Shown piece by piece: positions 23,676-31,832 of a stretch of DNA of 64,000 nt. Every line of letters starts with the position of its first letter. The first letter of the stretch is position 1. A model generated the notes under the pieces. That model ran no database searches. It saw nothing but the letters and a program-made list of their open reading frames with translations, and had not been told where the DNA came from. A program made the position numbers and the translations under genes. Origin of the DNA: Desulfobacter sp. (GTDB taxonomy: Bacteria; Desulfobacterota; Desulfobacteria; Desulfobacterales; Desulfobacteraceae); contig CP054837.1 in NCBI GenBank assembly GCA_028768525.1, forward strand, positions 434,001 to 498,000, written 5' to 3'.

Positions 23676-24587
23676 TTATGGAATCATCCACACCGTCATT
23701 TTCCTTGCCCCGTGCACCACTTTCCAGGGCACCCTGCCGATATTAAAATCAGATACCGTTGACATTCCCTTTCGACCGAGAACAATGGTATCGCAGTCAT
23801 CTGCCAGTGCCGTTTCAACGATTGCGCCGGCCCTGCTTTTTCCCCCTTTTATCACCCTCCGGGTAATACGATTGTCCCGGAACCCGGCATCCAGAAGTAC
23901 CTTACTGGCGTACGCCTGGGCCTTCTCCACAATGGCCGCCCCATTGGCCTCCCATTCCCGGCTGCCGTCACAGGGCCCGCAGAAATCCCTGATCACCGAG
24001 CCCAGCACAAATCGGCACCCCGACCCCTGCAGGGTCCGGGCGGCAAACGCAACGGCCCGCTCCGACCCGGCTGAGCCGTCAACGGCCAGGAACAGGGTAT
24101 GGGTCAGCTCCCGGACCCCGGCTAAAATCAGGGGGACATCCACGGCCTCTTCAATGAGTTTGGTGGACACACTTCCCAGGGGAACCGGAAGAACCGCTTT
24201 TGCCATCCCCCGCCGCCGGAGCACCAGGCCATGATATCCCTTCCTGGCCTCGTCCAGAATATCCCGGGCAACGCCCCGGTTCCGGTCCCGGATCTCTATG
24301 CGGACCCGCTCGGGGGGGAATCCGCAGGCAATCAGTTTAACCCGGGCCTTTTTCATAAAAAATTCCATCCGTTTTCGGGCTCCGCTCTCCCAGGCCAGAC
24401 TCCGGACGACCGAATCCCGGCTGAAGGCCTCTGAGCACAGGTCATAATAGTATTCCGGCACCCGATTCATCACGTTTAACAGGACGACGACCTTATCCCG
24501 GTAGGGCCTGAAGGATGATATATATTGAATGGTTTTCATGGATTTTTCTTCACCGTCAACGGCTACAAGCAATGTATTTTCATTCAT
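23676..24587 (-). CDS. tandem universal stress protein (UspA x2)
   Basis: 303 aa, paralogue of 3370-4299. Domain 1 starts LLVAVDGEEKSMKTIQYI, domain 2 TLFLAVDGSAGSERAVAF, and the end reads IGRVPWKVVHGARKMTVWMIP. A perfect sigma-54 promoter lies about 85 bp upstream, with the shared activator site further up. The function of this divergent Usp type is unknown; its recurrence beside both SLC13 clusters suggests a common task. Confidence 0.9.
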   Translation of the reverse strand: MNENTLLVAVDGEEKSMKTIQYISSFRPYRDKVVVLLNVMNRVPEYYYDLCSEAFSRDSVVRSLAWESGARKRMEFFMKKARVKLIACGFPPERVRIEIRDRNRGVARDILDEARKGYHGLVLRRRGMAKAVLPVPLGSVSTKLIEEAVDVPLILAGVRELTHTLFLAVDGSAGSERAVAFAARTLQGSGCRFVLGSVIRDFCGPCDGSREWEANGAAIVEKAQAYASKVLLDAGFRDNRITRRVIKGGKSRAGAIVETALADDCDTIVLGRKGMSTVSDFNIGRVPWKVVHGARKMTVWMIP

Positions 24588-24670
24588 GTCCCCTCCTTTC
24601 CATGGTGTTAAGACTGGGGAACGGCGCCGGGGTGGTAATCAGAATGCGGTTCCCGCTTAGCAAAATAGAG

Positions 24671-24686
24671 AGCAACTGCCGTGCCA
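24671..24686 (-). promoter_or_regulatory. sigma-54 promoter of the stress protein gene
   Basis: On the minus strand TGGCACGGCAGTTGCT fits TGGCACRNNNNTTGCW at every position. The expected start is near 24659. Confidence 0.88.
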
Positions 24687-24773
24687 GGATCAAGCTACGA
24701 AGCAAATCATTGAAATGACAGGCAAATCAACAAAGTACCACCATACAAAAGGAAAATACTAAAGACAGTCCCC

Positions 24774-24788
24774 TTATCAGGGTGTAAA
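24774..24788. promoter_or_regulatory. candidate activator site TTATCAGGGTGTAAA
   Basis: Lies about 90-100 bp upstream of the sigma-54 promoter at 24671-24686 and just behind the stop codon of the sigma-54 response regulator gene. Thirteen of 15 bases equal the site at 33761. Confidence 0.6.
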
Positions 24789-24813
24789 GAAAAACGACAG
24801 GCGGGGTCCCTGC

Positions 24814-26247
24814 CTAACGAAGAATCCGGGTCGAAGAGACCGTATCGATCCCGTATTTGTCCATTTTGGCATGGAGGGTGGGACGGGAGATGTTCAGGAG
24901 CCTGGCCGCCTGGGAGCGGTTGCCGTTGGAGAGTTCCAGGGCCTCTTCCACGGCCATGGACGAAGCCGTATCCACAAAATGCTCAAAGCTGTGGTTGGCC
25001 GCCGGATCGGTGAGGCTTTGGCGAATCCATTGGCGCAGGGCATCGCCCTCGTCCGGGCCGAATGCCGCTTTTTCATCCGGAGATTTACGGATAATCTGGG
25101 CAAGATCGGTGACGGAAACCGGATTGCCCCGGTTGAAGATCAAGACCTTCTGGATAAGGTTGGAGAGTTCCCTGACGTTGCCCGGCCATTCATACCGGCA
25201 CAGCAGGTCCATGGCATCCTCCCGGATACCGGGATTATCGATTTTCAATTCATGGGAAAAACGGGCCAGGTAGTGGGCGGTAAGGGATTGGATATCCCCG
25301 GTCCGTTTCCTCAGGGGCGGCAGTTCAATGGTCACCACCTTGAGCCGGAAGTAGAGGTCCTCCCGGAAGGCCCCTTCGGCAATGGCGGTTTTGAGATCCT
25401 TGTTGGTGGCGGCGATGATCCGAACATCCACGGGGATGGTTTCGTCCCCCCCCAGGCGCTCAATGCACCGCTCCTGGAGAAGCCTCAGGATCTTTGCCTG
25501 GATGGATATGGGCATATCTCCGATTTCGTCCAGAAAAACCGTTCCCCCGTCGGCCTGTTCTATCTTGCCGATGTGGCGGCGGACGGCGCCGGTAAACGCC
25601 CCTTTTTCATAGCCGAACAACTCGCTCTCCAGCAGATTTTCCGGGATGGCCACACAGTTGATGATGGAAAAGGCTTTGTCCGACCGGATGCCGTGCTGGT
25701 AGACGGCACGGGCCACCAGTTCCTTGCCCGTGCCCGATTCGCCCTGGATCAGCACCGTGGCGTCGGTCTGGGCCACCCGGCCGATGGATTTGTACACCTT
25801 CTGCATCCCGGAACTCTGGCCCACGATGGCATCCTGGGAAAAGGTTCTGGGTTCGGCATCCACCTGGACCGGAGTCCGCATGCAGTAACCGGCGTCCACG
25901 GCCTGGATGATCATGGCCAGCATCTCCGGCACGTCAAAGGGTTTGAGCAGGTAATCGAAGGCCCCGGCCTTGATGGCCTCTATGGCCGTCTCCGTGGTGC
26001 CAAAGGCCGTGACGATGATCACCGGCAGAGTGGCGTCAATTTTCTTAATGGCCTTGAAGGCGTCTATGCCGTTGATGCCGGGCAGGCGCACATCCAGGAT
26101 CACCAGGTCCAGGGGGGTGGTTTCAACGATCTCCAGGCCGGCCTCCCCCGAGGCCGCGGAAACCACATCGTAGCCTTCCTCCCTGAGCAGGTTGGAAAAA
26201 CTGGTTCTCAGCTGGTCGTCATCGTCAATGATGAGAATCTTCGCCAT
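24814..26247 (-). CDS. sigma-54 response regulator (NtrC family)
   Basis: 477 aa. Receiver (ILIIDDDDQLRTSF, phospho-Asp in VILDVRLPGING, LLKPFD), AAA+ domain (GESGTGKE, GAFTGA, GTVFLDEIGDMP) and Fis-type helix-turn-helix (NRSQAARLLNISRPTLHAKM). Its start overlaps the end of the upstream kinase gene by 23 bp, so the pair is coupled. As the only DNA-binding regulator of the second cluster it is the first candidate for the shared CAGGGTGTAAA sites. Confidence 0.94.
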   Translation of the reverse strand: MAKILIIDDDDQLRTSFSNLLREEGYDVVSAASGEAGLEIVETTPLDLVILDVRLPGINGIDAFKAIKKIDATLPVIIVTAFGTTETAIEAIKAGAFDYLLKPFDVPEMLAMIIQAVDAGYCMRTPVQVDAEPRTFSQDAIVGQSSGMQKVYKSIGRVAQTDATVLIQGESGTGKELVARAVYQHGIRSDKAFSIINCVAIPENLLESELFGYEKGAFTGAVRRHIGKIEQADGGTVFLDEIGDMPISIQAKILRLLQERCIERLGGDETIPVDVRIIAATNKDLKTAIAEGAFREDLYFRLKVVTIELPPLRKRTGDIQSLTAHYLARFSHELKIDNPGIREDAMDLLCRYEWPGNVRELSNLIQKVLIFNRGNPVSVTDLAQIIRKSPDEKAAFGPDEGDALRQWIRQSLTDPAANHSFEHFVDTASSMAVEEALELSNGNRSQAARLLNISRPTLHAKMDKYGIDTVSSTRILR

Positions 26248-27700
26248 AGGCCACCTCCCCTGCGGGCAGGGTGATGGTGAAACAGGCCCCCTGCCCCTCC
26301 GGGCTGTCCAGGCAGAGGCAGCCCCCGTGTTCGCTGATAATATTGAAACATATACTCAACCCCAATCCCGTCCCCTCGTCCTTGGTGGTGAAAAAAGGGT
26401 TAAACACCTGGTCACTCATCCCTTGGGGAATTCCCGGACCGGTATCCTGGATGCGGATCACCGCCGCCTCCCGGGCGCTGCCCGTTTCCATGGATTCGGT
26501 GATGGTAATGCGCCCGCCCTGATCCATGGCTTCGCAGGCATTGATGATAATATTGGCCAGCGCCTCCTTGAGCTGGCCTGAATCCAGCAGTATGTCCTGC
26601 AACGGCTGCCGGCGGACAATCTGCACGGTCACGTTGTAAGATTTCAGGCGCTGCTCCAGCAGCCGAAGGGTATTGTCCACCACCTGTGAAGGACTCTGCA
26701 GTTTCATGGTCAGTTTGGGGGGGCGGGCAAATTCCAGGAAATTTTCCAGAATCTTATTGATATGACCGATCTCGTTGGAAATCACATTGATATTCTCCTG
26801 CTGGACCGGGGAGACGTCCCCGGACCGCCCCAGGGAAAAGAGCCGCATTTTAATGGAGGTCAGGGGATTCCGGATGGAATGGGCCGTGCCTGCGGCCAGT
26901 TTGCCCACCAGGGCCATTTTTTCCGACTGCATCAGGGTCTCCCTGCTCCGCTTCAGCTCGGCATGGGTCTGCTCGGCATTTTCGATAAGGCCGTGGACGC
27001 TGTTTTTGAGGGCGGCCATCTCGTTGCCAAAGGGCCGCCCCGCCCCCATCCGGTCCGCCTCTTCCGCCAGTTTCCGGATGGGCTCCAGAATGTGGCAGGT
27101 GAAAATATAGTTGATGAGCAGGCTTAAAAGCACCACCGTGACGATGGCCAGAAGGGCGATATACCTCAGCCGCTTGGCATCGGTATGGCTGACGGTGACG
27201 GCGTGGTCAATGTTCTCCTTGTGGAAGGTCTTAAACTTTTCGCAAAGATCGAATATCCTGAAAAAACTGGCCCTCACCTCCTTGTGCAGGGCGGCACCTG
27301 CGCCGGGATCCCCCTTTTCATAGAGCCTGAGCACCCGGTCCTTGGAGGCAATATAGATGGCATACTCCTTTTCGATCCGGGCCAGCGCTTCTTTTTCCCA
27401 GGGCTCCTCCACCAGGGGCTTGGCCCGGGTCATTTCCTTCTGGAACGCCGACTGGAATCCGGACAGCTGCCGGAGCCAGTCAGGGTTCTTGTCCAGAAGA
27501 TAGTAGGAAAGATAGCCTTTCTGGTTGAGCAGGGAGGTTTCAAGGGCTTCGGCGGCCTGGTACACCGGGATGTGCCGTGCCGTGATGCCGGCAAAAAGGC
27601 CTTCGGTTTTATAGGTGTACCAGATCATGGACACGGCACCCATCACCGTAATCCCCAGCAGAACGGCATTGGCCAAATATACCCTCTGTTTCAAACTCAA
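26225..27700 (-). CDS. sensor histidine kinase with four-helix-bundle sensor
   Basis: 491 aa. Helix 1 at about 8-28, a periplasmic helical (4HB/MCP-type) region to about 180, helix 2 about 185-205, HAMP-like linker, HisKA with His274 in GTAHSIRNPLTSIK and HATPase with DTGPGIPQ and GTGLGLSICFNI. The TTG at 27700 is the start, with AAGGAG eight bases before it. HSIRNP instead of HEINNP separates it from the two Cache kinases. Partner of the sigma-54 regulator that overlaps its 3' end. Confidence 0.92.
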   Translation of the reverse strand: MSLKQRVYLANAVLLGITVMGAVSMIWYTYKTEGLFAGITARHIPVYQAAEALETSLLNQKGYLSYYLLDKNPDWLRQLSGFQSAFQKEMTRAKPLVEEPWEKEALARIEKEYAIYIASKDRVLRLYEKGDPGAGAALHKEVRASFFRIFDLCEKFKTFHKENIDHAVTVSHTDAKRLRYIALLAIVTVVLLSLLINYIFTCHILEPIRKLAEEADRMGAGRPFGNEMAALKNSVHGLIENAEQTHAELKRSRETLMQSEKMALVGKLAAGTAHSIRNPLTSIKMRLFSLGRSGDVSPVQQENINVISNEIGHINKILENFLEFARPPKLTMKLQSPSQVVDNTLRLLEQRLKSYNVTVQIVRRQPLQDILLDSGQLKEALANIIINACEAMDQGGRITITESMETGSAREAAVIRIQDTGPGIPQGMSDQVFNPFFTTKDEGTGLGLSICFNIISEHGGCLCLDSPEGQGACFTITLPAGEVAYGEDSHH

Positions 27701-27753
27701 TTGCGCTTCTCCTTTCTATCCGTGCTCATACCACAAACCTGCCACGGAGGAAA

Positions 27754-28194
27754 TCAAATATCACCGCTGCGGCGGAGCAAGAGTCTGACCTCGGCCTTCC
27801 GGATCCGTTCTTCCTGCTCTTCCTTGCGCTTCCGGGCATTGTCCACCTTGGTATTAATTTCCTCAAAATCCGCGGGTTTCATGAGGTAGTCAAAGGCCCC
27901 GGACCGCATGCCCTCCACTGCGGTTTCGGTAGAGCCGTGGCCGGTGAGCAGGATCACCTCCACAAGGGGATGGGCCGCCTTGATTTTTTTCAGGGTTTCA
28001 ATGCCGTCCATGCCGGGCATGCGGATATCCAGCATGACCACATCCACGGGGGTACGGTCGAGAACCTCCAGGGCCTCTTCACCGCTGTAAGCCGTGGACA
28101 CGTTTTCTCCCTGGTTGCTCAGCCTCAGGGAAAACATCTCCACAAAATCTTTTTCATCGTCAACTATGAGAATTCTAACCGGTATTCTTATCAT
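27754..28194 (-). CDS. stand-alone receiver response regulator
   Basis: 146 aa. Receiver (ILIVDDEKDFVEMF, phospho-Asp in VMLDIRMPGMDG, LLTGHGSTETA, LMKPAD) and a short coiled, charged tail (RKRKEEQEERIRKAEVRLLL). No output domain. Starts 2 bp after the receiver-kinase hybrid and precedes the 4HB kinase, so it may carry phosphate between the two kinases. Confidence 0.9.
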   Translation of the reverse strand: MIRIPVRILIVDDEKDFVEMFSLRLSNQGENVSTAYSGEEALEVLDRTPVDVVMLDIRMPGMDGIETLKKIKAAHPLVEVILLTGHGSTETAVEGMRSGAFDYLMKPADFEEINTKVDNARKRKEEQEERIRKAEVRLLLRRSGDI

Positions 28195-28196
28195 TC

Positions 28197-29384
28197 TTAT
28201 CTCTCCTTTATATCCTCTTTATCCGGATGCCACTCGGGCAGGCAGACCGTAAATTGGGTCCTCCTGCCGGGCCGGCTTTCAACGCTGATGCTGCCCCCGA
28301 GGTTTTCCATGATCCTGTGCACCACAAAAAGCCCCAGGCCCGTCCCCTTATCCGAACCGTTATCTATGGATTTGGTGGTGAAAAAGGGATCAAAAATCCT
28401 TTCCATGTGCCCGGCCTCTATGCCGGATCCGTTGTCACCGACCGCCAGACAGACCGCCTTCCCCGATCTTGAGAGGGAAAGGCGGATCTGACCGTTGAAG
28501 GACACGGCGTCCACGGCGTTTTCCAGCAGGTTGATCAATACCTGGCGGAGCTGGAAGGGATCGGTGTGCATCATCATTTCGCCCGGGGACGCCGTGTCCC
28601 ACTCAACGGATACCTTTTTGGCCTCGGTCCTCTGCTTCACAAGCCCGAGGGTATCTTCTGCCAGCAGGCGGATATCCACCTTTGAAAGCCCGGCCCCCTT
28701 TTTCCTCACATAGCCCAGAAGCTGGTGGGTGATCCGGCGGGCCCGGTCAACACTTTTCTCTATCTTTTCAAGCCCCTTAAAAAGCATGGCCTTGTCAGGA
28801 ATCTGTCCTTGGCCCTCTAAGACCTGACGCATGAAGCCTGCGGATTCATTGATCACGGCCAGGGGATTATTAATTTCATGGGCAATGCCCGTGGACATGG
28901 TGCCCAGCGATGCCAGGCGCTGGGTGTGGATCATCCGGTTTTCCATACGCCGCTTATACTGCCGGTCCCGTTCCCGGGCCGCCTCCAGCTGCCGCAACGC
29001 CCTCGCCTGGCGAATTTTTCCGGCCAGATGGTCAATCTCCACGGGTTTGGACAGGTAGTCAAAGGCCCCGGCCTTTATCCCTGCCACCCCTTCGGCAATG
29101 GCGGCATCGCCGGTAAGAAAAATGACCTGGATGTCGGGATAACTTTCATGGACAGCCCTGAAGGTTTCCATGCCGGACATGCCCGGCATTTTCATGTCAA
29201 GCACCACCACATCTATCTCTTCTTTGGCCAGAAAATCCAGGCAGGAAGCCCCGTCCCGGGCCTGGGCCACGGCCAGATTCCGCCGGGTCAGGCGCCGGGC
29301 CAGGGACTGGCGGTAATTATCCTCATCGTCCACCAGCAGAACGCGGGCGGTCTTGTCTACGGTTTTGCCCTTAATGTTCTCCAT
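28197..29384 (-). CDS. receiver-histidine kinase hybrid without its own sensor
   Basis: 395 aa. N-terminal receiver (VLLVDDEDNYRQSL, phospho-Asp in VLDMKMPGMSG, LSKPVE), a short coiled coil, HisKA with His169 in TGIAHEINNPLAVI, and HATPase with DNGSGIEA and GTGLGLFVVHRI. No membrane helix or PAS domain, so its input is phosphate on the receiver. The ATG at 29384 is preferred over 29390 because AGGAG sits seven bases ahead; it starts 10 bp after the transporter stop. Confidence 0.9.
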   Translation of the reverse strand: MENIKGKTVDKTARVLLVDDEDNYRQSLARRLTRRNLAVAQARDGASCLDFLAKEEIDVVVLDMKMPGMSGMETFRAVHESYPDIQVIFLTGDAAIAEGVAGIKAGAFDYLSKPVEIDHLAGKIRQARALRQLEAARERDRQYKRRMENRMIHTQRLASLGTMSTGIAHEINNPLAVINESAGFMRQVLEGQGQIPDKAMLFKGLEKIEKSVDRARRITHQLLGYVRKKGAGLSKVDIRLLAEDTLGLVKQRTEAKKVSVEWDTASPGEMMMHTDPFQLRQVLINLLENAVDAVSFNGQIRLSLSRSGKAVCLAVGDNGSGIEAGHMERIFDPFFTTKSIDNGSDKGTGLGLFVVHRIMENLGGSISVESRPGRRTQFTVCLPEWHPDKEDIKER

Positions 29385-29394
29385 AATCATACTC

Positions 29395-30969
29395 CTATAT
29401 GAGGCCGAGCACCTTCCACCAGGTGTAGACCACCCCAACCAGTATTAGCAGAAGGGCCGGCGTCACCACAAGGCCCAGCCGGGTCAGATCCGAGGATTTA
29501 AAATACTTATAGGAATAGGCAATGGCATTGGGGGGGCAGCCGATGACCAGGAGCATGGCAAATGAGGTGGCCATGCCCAGCCCCAGGGCCAGGATCATGG
29601 GATTCACCCCTTCAAGCTGGGCCATGGGGATGACAATGGGCAGGATCAGGGCGGCGGCCGCCACATTGGCCATGGCATTGGTGACCAGGGCGCCGAACAC
29701 GGCGACCCCCACAAAGAGCACCAGCCAGCCCTTGCCCTGGATCAGCGGAAAAAAGAGGTTGGCAAAATAATCCGCTGCACCGGAATACCCCATGGCAAGC
29801 CCCAGGGAAATACCGCCGCCGAAGATAAACAGGGCCGTGCCCCACTCCAGGTTATCGTTGATGTCCCGCCACCTGAGCACCTTGAACAGAACCAGGCAGG
29901 CCACCCCGATCATACCGGTGACGGAATAATGGACACCGTGGAGCCCCTTGGTGAGCCAGGTCACAAAGGCCAGGCAGATGATGACCAGGGCCTTTTTCTC
30001 GGCAGCGGTCATGGGTCCCAGGTCCTCATCAAAATCAGGGAGCTTGAATTTGGGATCGGGCCGATAGACCAGGTAGACCAGGAATACGGCGGCGGGCACG
30101 CAGATGATGGCCGCGGGCATGCAGTATTTGATCCATTGGAAAAAGGTGATTTCTATGCCGGTGAATTCTTTTAAGAACGCTGCGGACACCATGCAGCGCC
30201 CCCCGCCCACCAGGGTTCCCATCCCCCCGCAGGAGCAGGCAAAAGGCAGGGAAAGCATCATGAATTTGGCCGTTCTCGTATTGGGCTCTATACCCACAGC
30301 CCGCATCAGGGGCAGCATGGTCACAATGCCGATGGCGCAGGCGGCGGCATCATGCATAAAGGACGAGGCCAGCCCCAGCCCCACGGCGATGATAAATGTA
30401 AACCGGGTCACGGAATTGCCCGCCTTCTTGATGATATAATACCCCAGCCGCTTGGTCAGCCCCACCTTGTCCAGGGCAATGGCAAAGATCAGGCAGCACA
30501 TGATGAAAATCACCACCGGGTGCATGTAGGGCCCCCAGGCCCCTTTTACATCCGTTATTCCCAGGATGACCAAAGAGGCCCCGATGAGCAGCGCCGTAAT
30601 TTCCAGGGGAATGGGTTCAATGACAAAGAGGCAGATGAGCACCGCAAGGACGGACAAAAACCGCTTGGCCTTGGGGGACATCCCGTCCACATAGTCGACA
30701 GCCACCTGGTCCAGCCCCAGGGTGCCGGCGTGGGTCTGAAGGAAATCCGCCCGGGCCTCAGCCGAGCCAGGCGCCTTTGCCTCTAAAATATAACTGCCGG
30801 CCTCCTTTGCCGGTGCCATGGAAAAATACTGGGAAACGGCCTGGGCCAATTCTCCGGATCCTTCCCCGGATATTTTGAACCTTGTTCCTTCAGGCCTGGG
30901 CAGTGCAAATACCAGGACGCCCAGCAAAACCGCAACCGCCAGCTTAAATCCGTCTGTTTTAAATATCAT
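29395..30969 (-). CDS. SLC13/DASS-family anion:Na+ symporter
   Basis: 524 aa. An N-terminal helix and an extra soluble segment (about residues 30-95) precede about eleven membrane helices. Signatures: FGALVTNAMANVAAAALILP and VIGCPPNAIAYSYKYF, matching the two conserved DASS regions; GTLVGGGRCM lies in the first substrate loop. Paralogue of 7022-8869 but shorter in the loop. The start overlaps the upstream receiver gene by 11 bp. Substrate class: sulfate, dicarboxylate or similar; not decided by sequence. Confidence 0.92.
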   Translation of the reverse strand: MIFKTDGFKLAVAVLLGVLVFALPRPEGTRFKISGEGSGELAQAVSQYFSMAPAKEAGSYILEAKAPGSAEARADFLQTHAGTLGLDQVAVDYVDGMSPKAKRFLSVLAVLICLFVIEPIPLEITALLIGASLVILGITDVKGAWGPYMHPVVIFIMCCLIFAIALDKVGLTKRLGYYIIKKAGNSVTRFTFIIAVGLGLASSFMHDAAACAIGIVTMLPLMRAVGIEPNTRTAKFMMLSLPFACSCGGMGTLVGGGRCMVSAAFLKEFTGIEITFFQWIKYCMPAAIICVPAAVFLVYLVYRPDPKFKLPDFDEDLGPMTAAEKKALVIICLAFVTWLTKGLHGVHYSVTGMIGVACLVLFKVLRWRDINDNLEWGTALFIFGGGISLGLAMGYSGAADYFANLFFPLIQGKGWLVLFVGVAVFGALVTNAMANVAAAALILPIVIPMAQLEGVNPMILALGLGMATSFAMLLVIGCPPNAIAYSYKYFKSSDLTRLGLVVTPALLLILVGVVYTWWKVLGLI

Positions 30970-31387
30970 TTCCGCTTGAGTCTCCGTTTTCTTTTATTTT
31001 CGCATTCCGGGCCAGGCTGATTTTTTCCATCAACTCCTGAAATTCACAGGGTTTGGTGAGGTAATCAAAGGCCCCCAGGGCCATCCCGTCCTTAGCCGCC
31101 GTCCGGGACCCGTGGCCGGTGAGTATGATCACCGGCAGTTCCGGGGCCATTTTCCTGACAATTTTCAACACCTCTATTCCGTCCATATCCTCCATTTTCA
31201 GGTCCAGGACCATGACATGGAAATCATCCCTGCGCAGGGCCCGCAGTGCCTCGGTGCCTGAATAGGCTTTAACCGCCTCAATGCCCCGGCGGTGAAACCG
31301 GTTGCACAAAATGTCGATATACCCTTTTTCATCATCCACCAGCAGCAGGCGGGTACAGGGGGAAGTGCTGTCTTTCATCTTGTTCAC
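30959..31387 (-). CDS. stand-alone receiver response regulator
   Basis: 142 aa. Receiver (LLLVDDEKGYIDIL, phospho-Asp in MVLDLKMEDMDG, ILTGHGSRTAA, LTKPCE) plus a 20-residue polar tail. The PG of the usual MPGMDG turn is replaced by ED. Two starts are possible, GTG at 31387 and ATG at 31378. It overlaps the transporter gene, which points to coupled translation and perhaps to a direct partner role. Confidence 0.9.
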   Translation of the reverse strand: MNKMKDSTSPCTRLLLVDDEKGYIDILCNRFHRRGIEAVKAYSGTEALRALRRDDFHVMVLDLKMEDMDGIEVLKIVRKMAPELPVIILTGHGSRTAAKDGMALGAFDYLTKPCEFQELMEKISLARNAKIKENGDSSGNDI

Positions 31388-31409
31388 ATTTCCTTTTACG
31401 GATTCCGTG

Positions 31410-31832
31410 CTATACCCTCTGGCCGGCGATTTCCCGGAACCGGGCCTCCATTATCTTTTCTTCATGGGCTTGTTTCTTGACGGCCGCCGCCTCCAGTTTT
31501 TCCACGAGTTCGTCCAGGTTGCAGGGTTTCATCAGATAGTCGAAGGCCCCCAGTTTCATTCCTTCAATGGCCGAATCCACTGTGGCGTGCCCGGTGAGCA
31601 TGACCACCTCCACCAGGGGGAATTCCGCCCGGATGGCCTTTAAGGTTTCAATGCCGTCCATGCCCGGCATTTTCACATCCAGGACCACCACATCGGTTTT
31701 GCCGTGGCCGGCCAAAAACGCCAGAGCCTCACTGCCGCCGTACACCGCTGCGGGTTCCATCCCCCGTTTTTCAAGGCGCTTGGTCAACGTGTCCAGAAAT
31801 GCCTTTTCATCATCCACAAATAAAACTTTCAT
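31410..31832 (-). CDS. stand-alone receiver response regulator
   Basis: 140 aa. Receiver (VLFVDDEKAFLDTL, phospho-Asp in VVLDVKMPGMDG, MLTGHATVDSA, LMKPCN) and a short helical tail. It overlaps the Cache kinase by 23 bp. MLTGHATVDSA and the surrounding segment are nearly the same as in the receiver at 8910, which also follows a Cache kinase; the two kinase-receiver pairs are therefore duplicated units. Confidence 0.92.
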   Translation of the reverse strand: MKVLFVDDEKAFLDTLTKRLEKRGMEPAAVYGGSEALAFLAGHGKTDVVVLDVKMPGMDGIETLKAIRAEFPLVEVVMLTGHATVDSAIEGMKLGAFDYLMKPCNLDELVEKLEAAAVKKQAHEEKIMEARFREIAGQRV

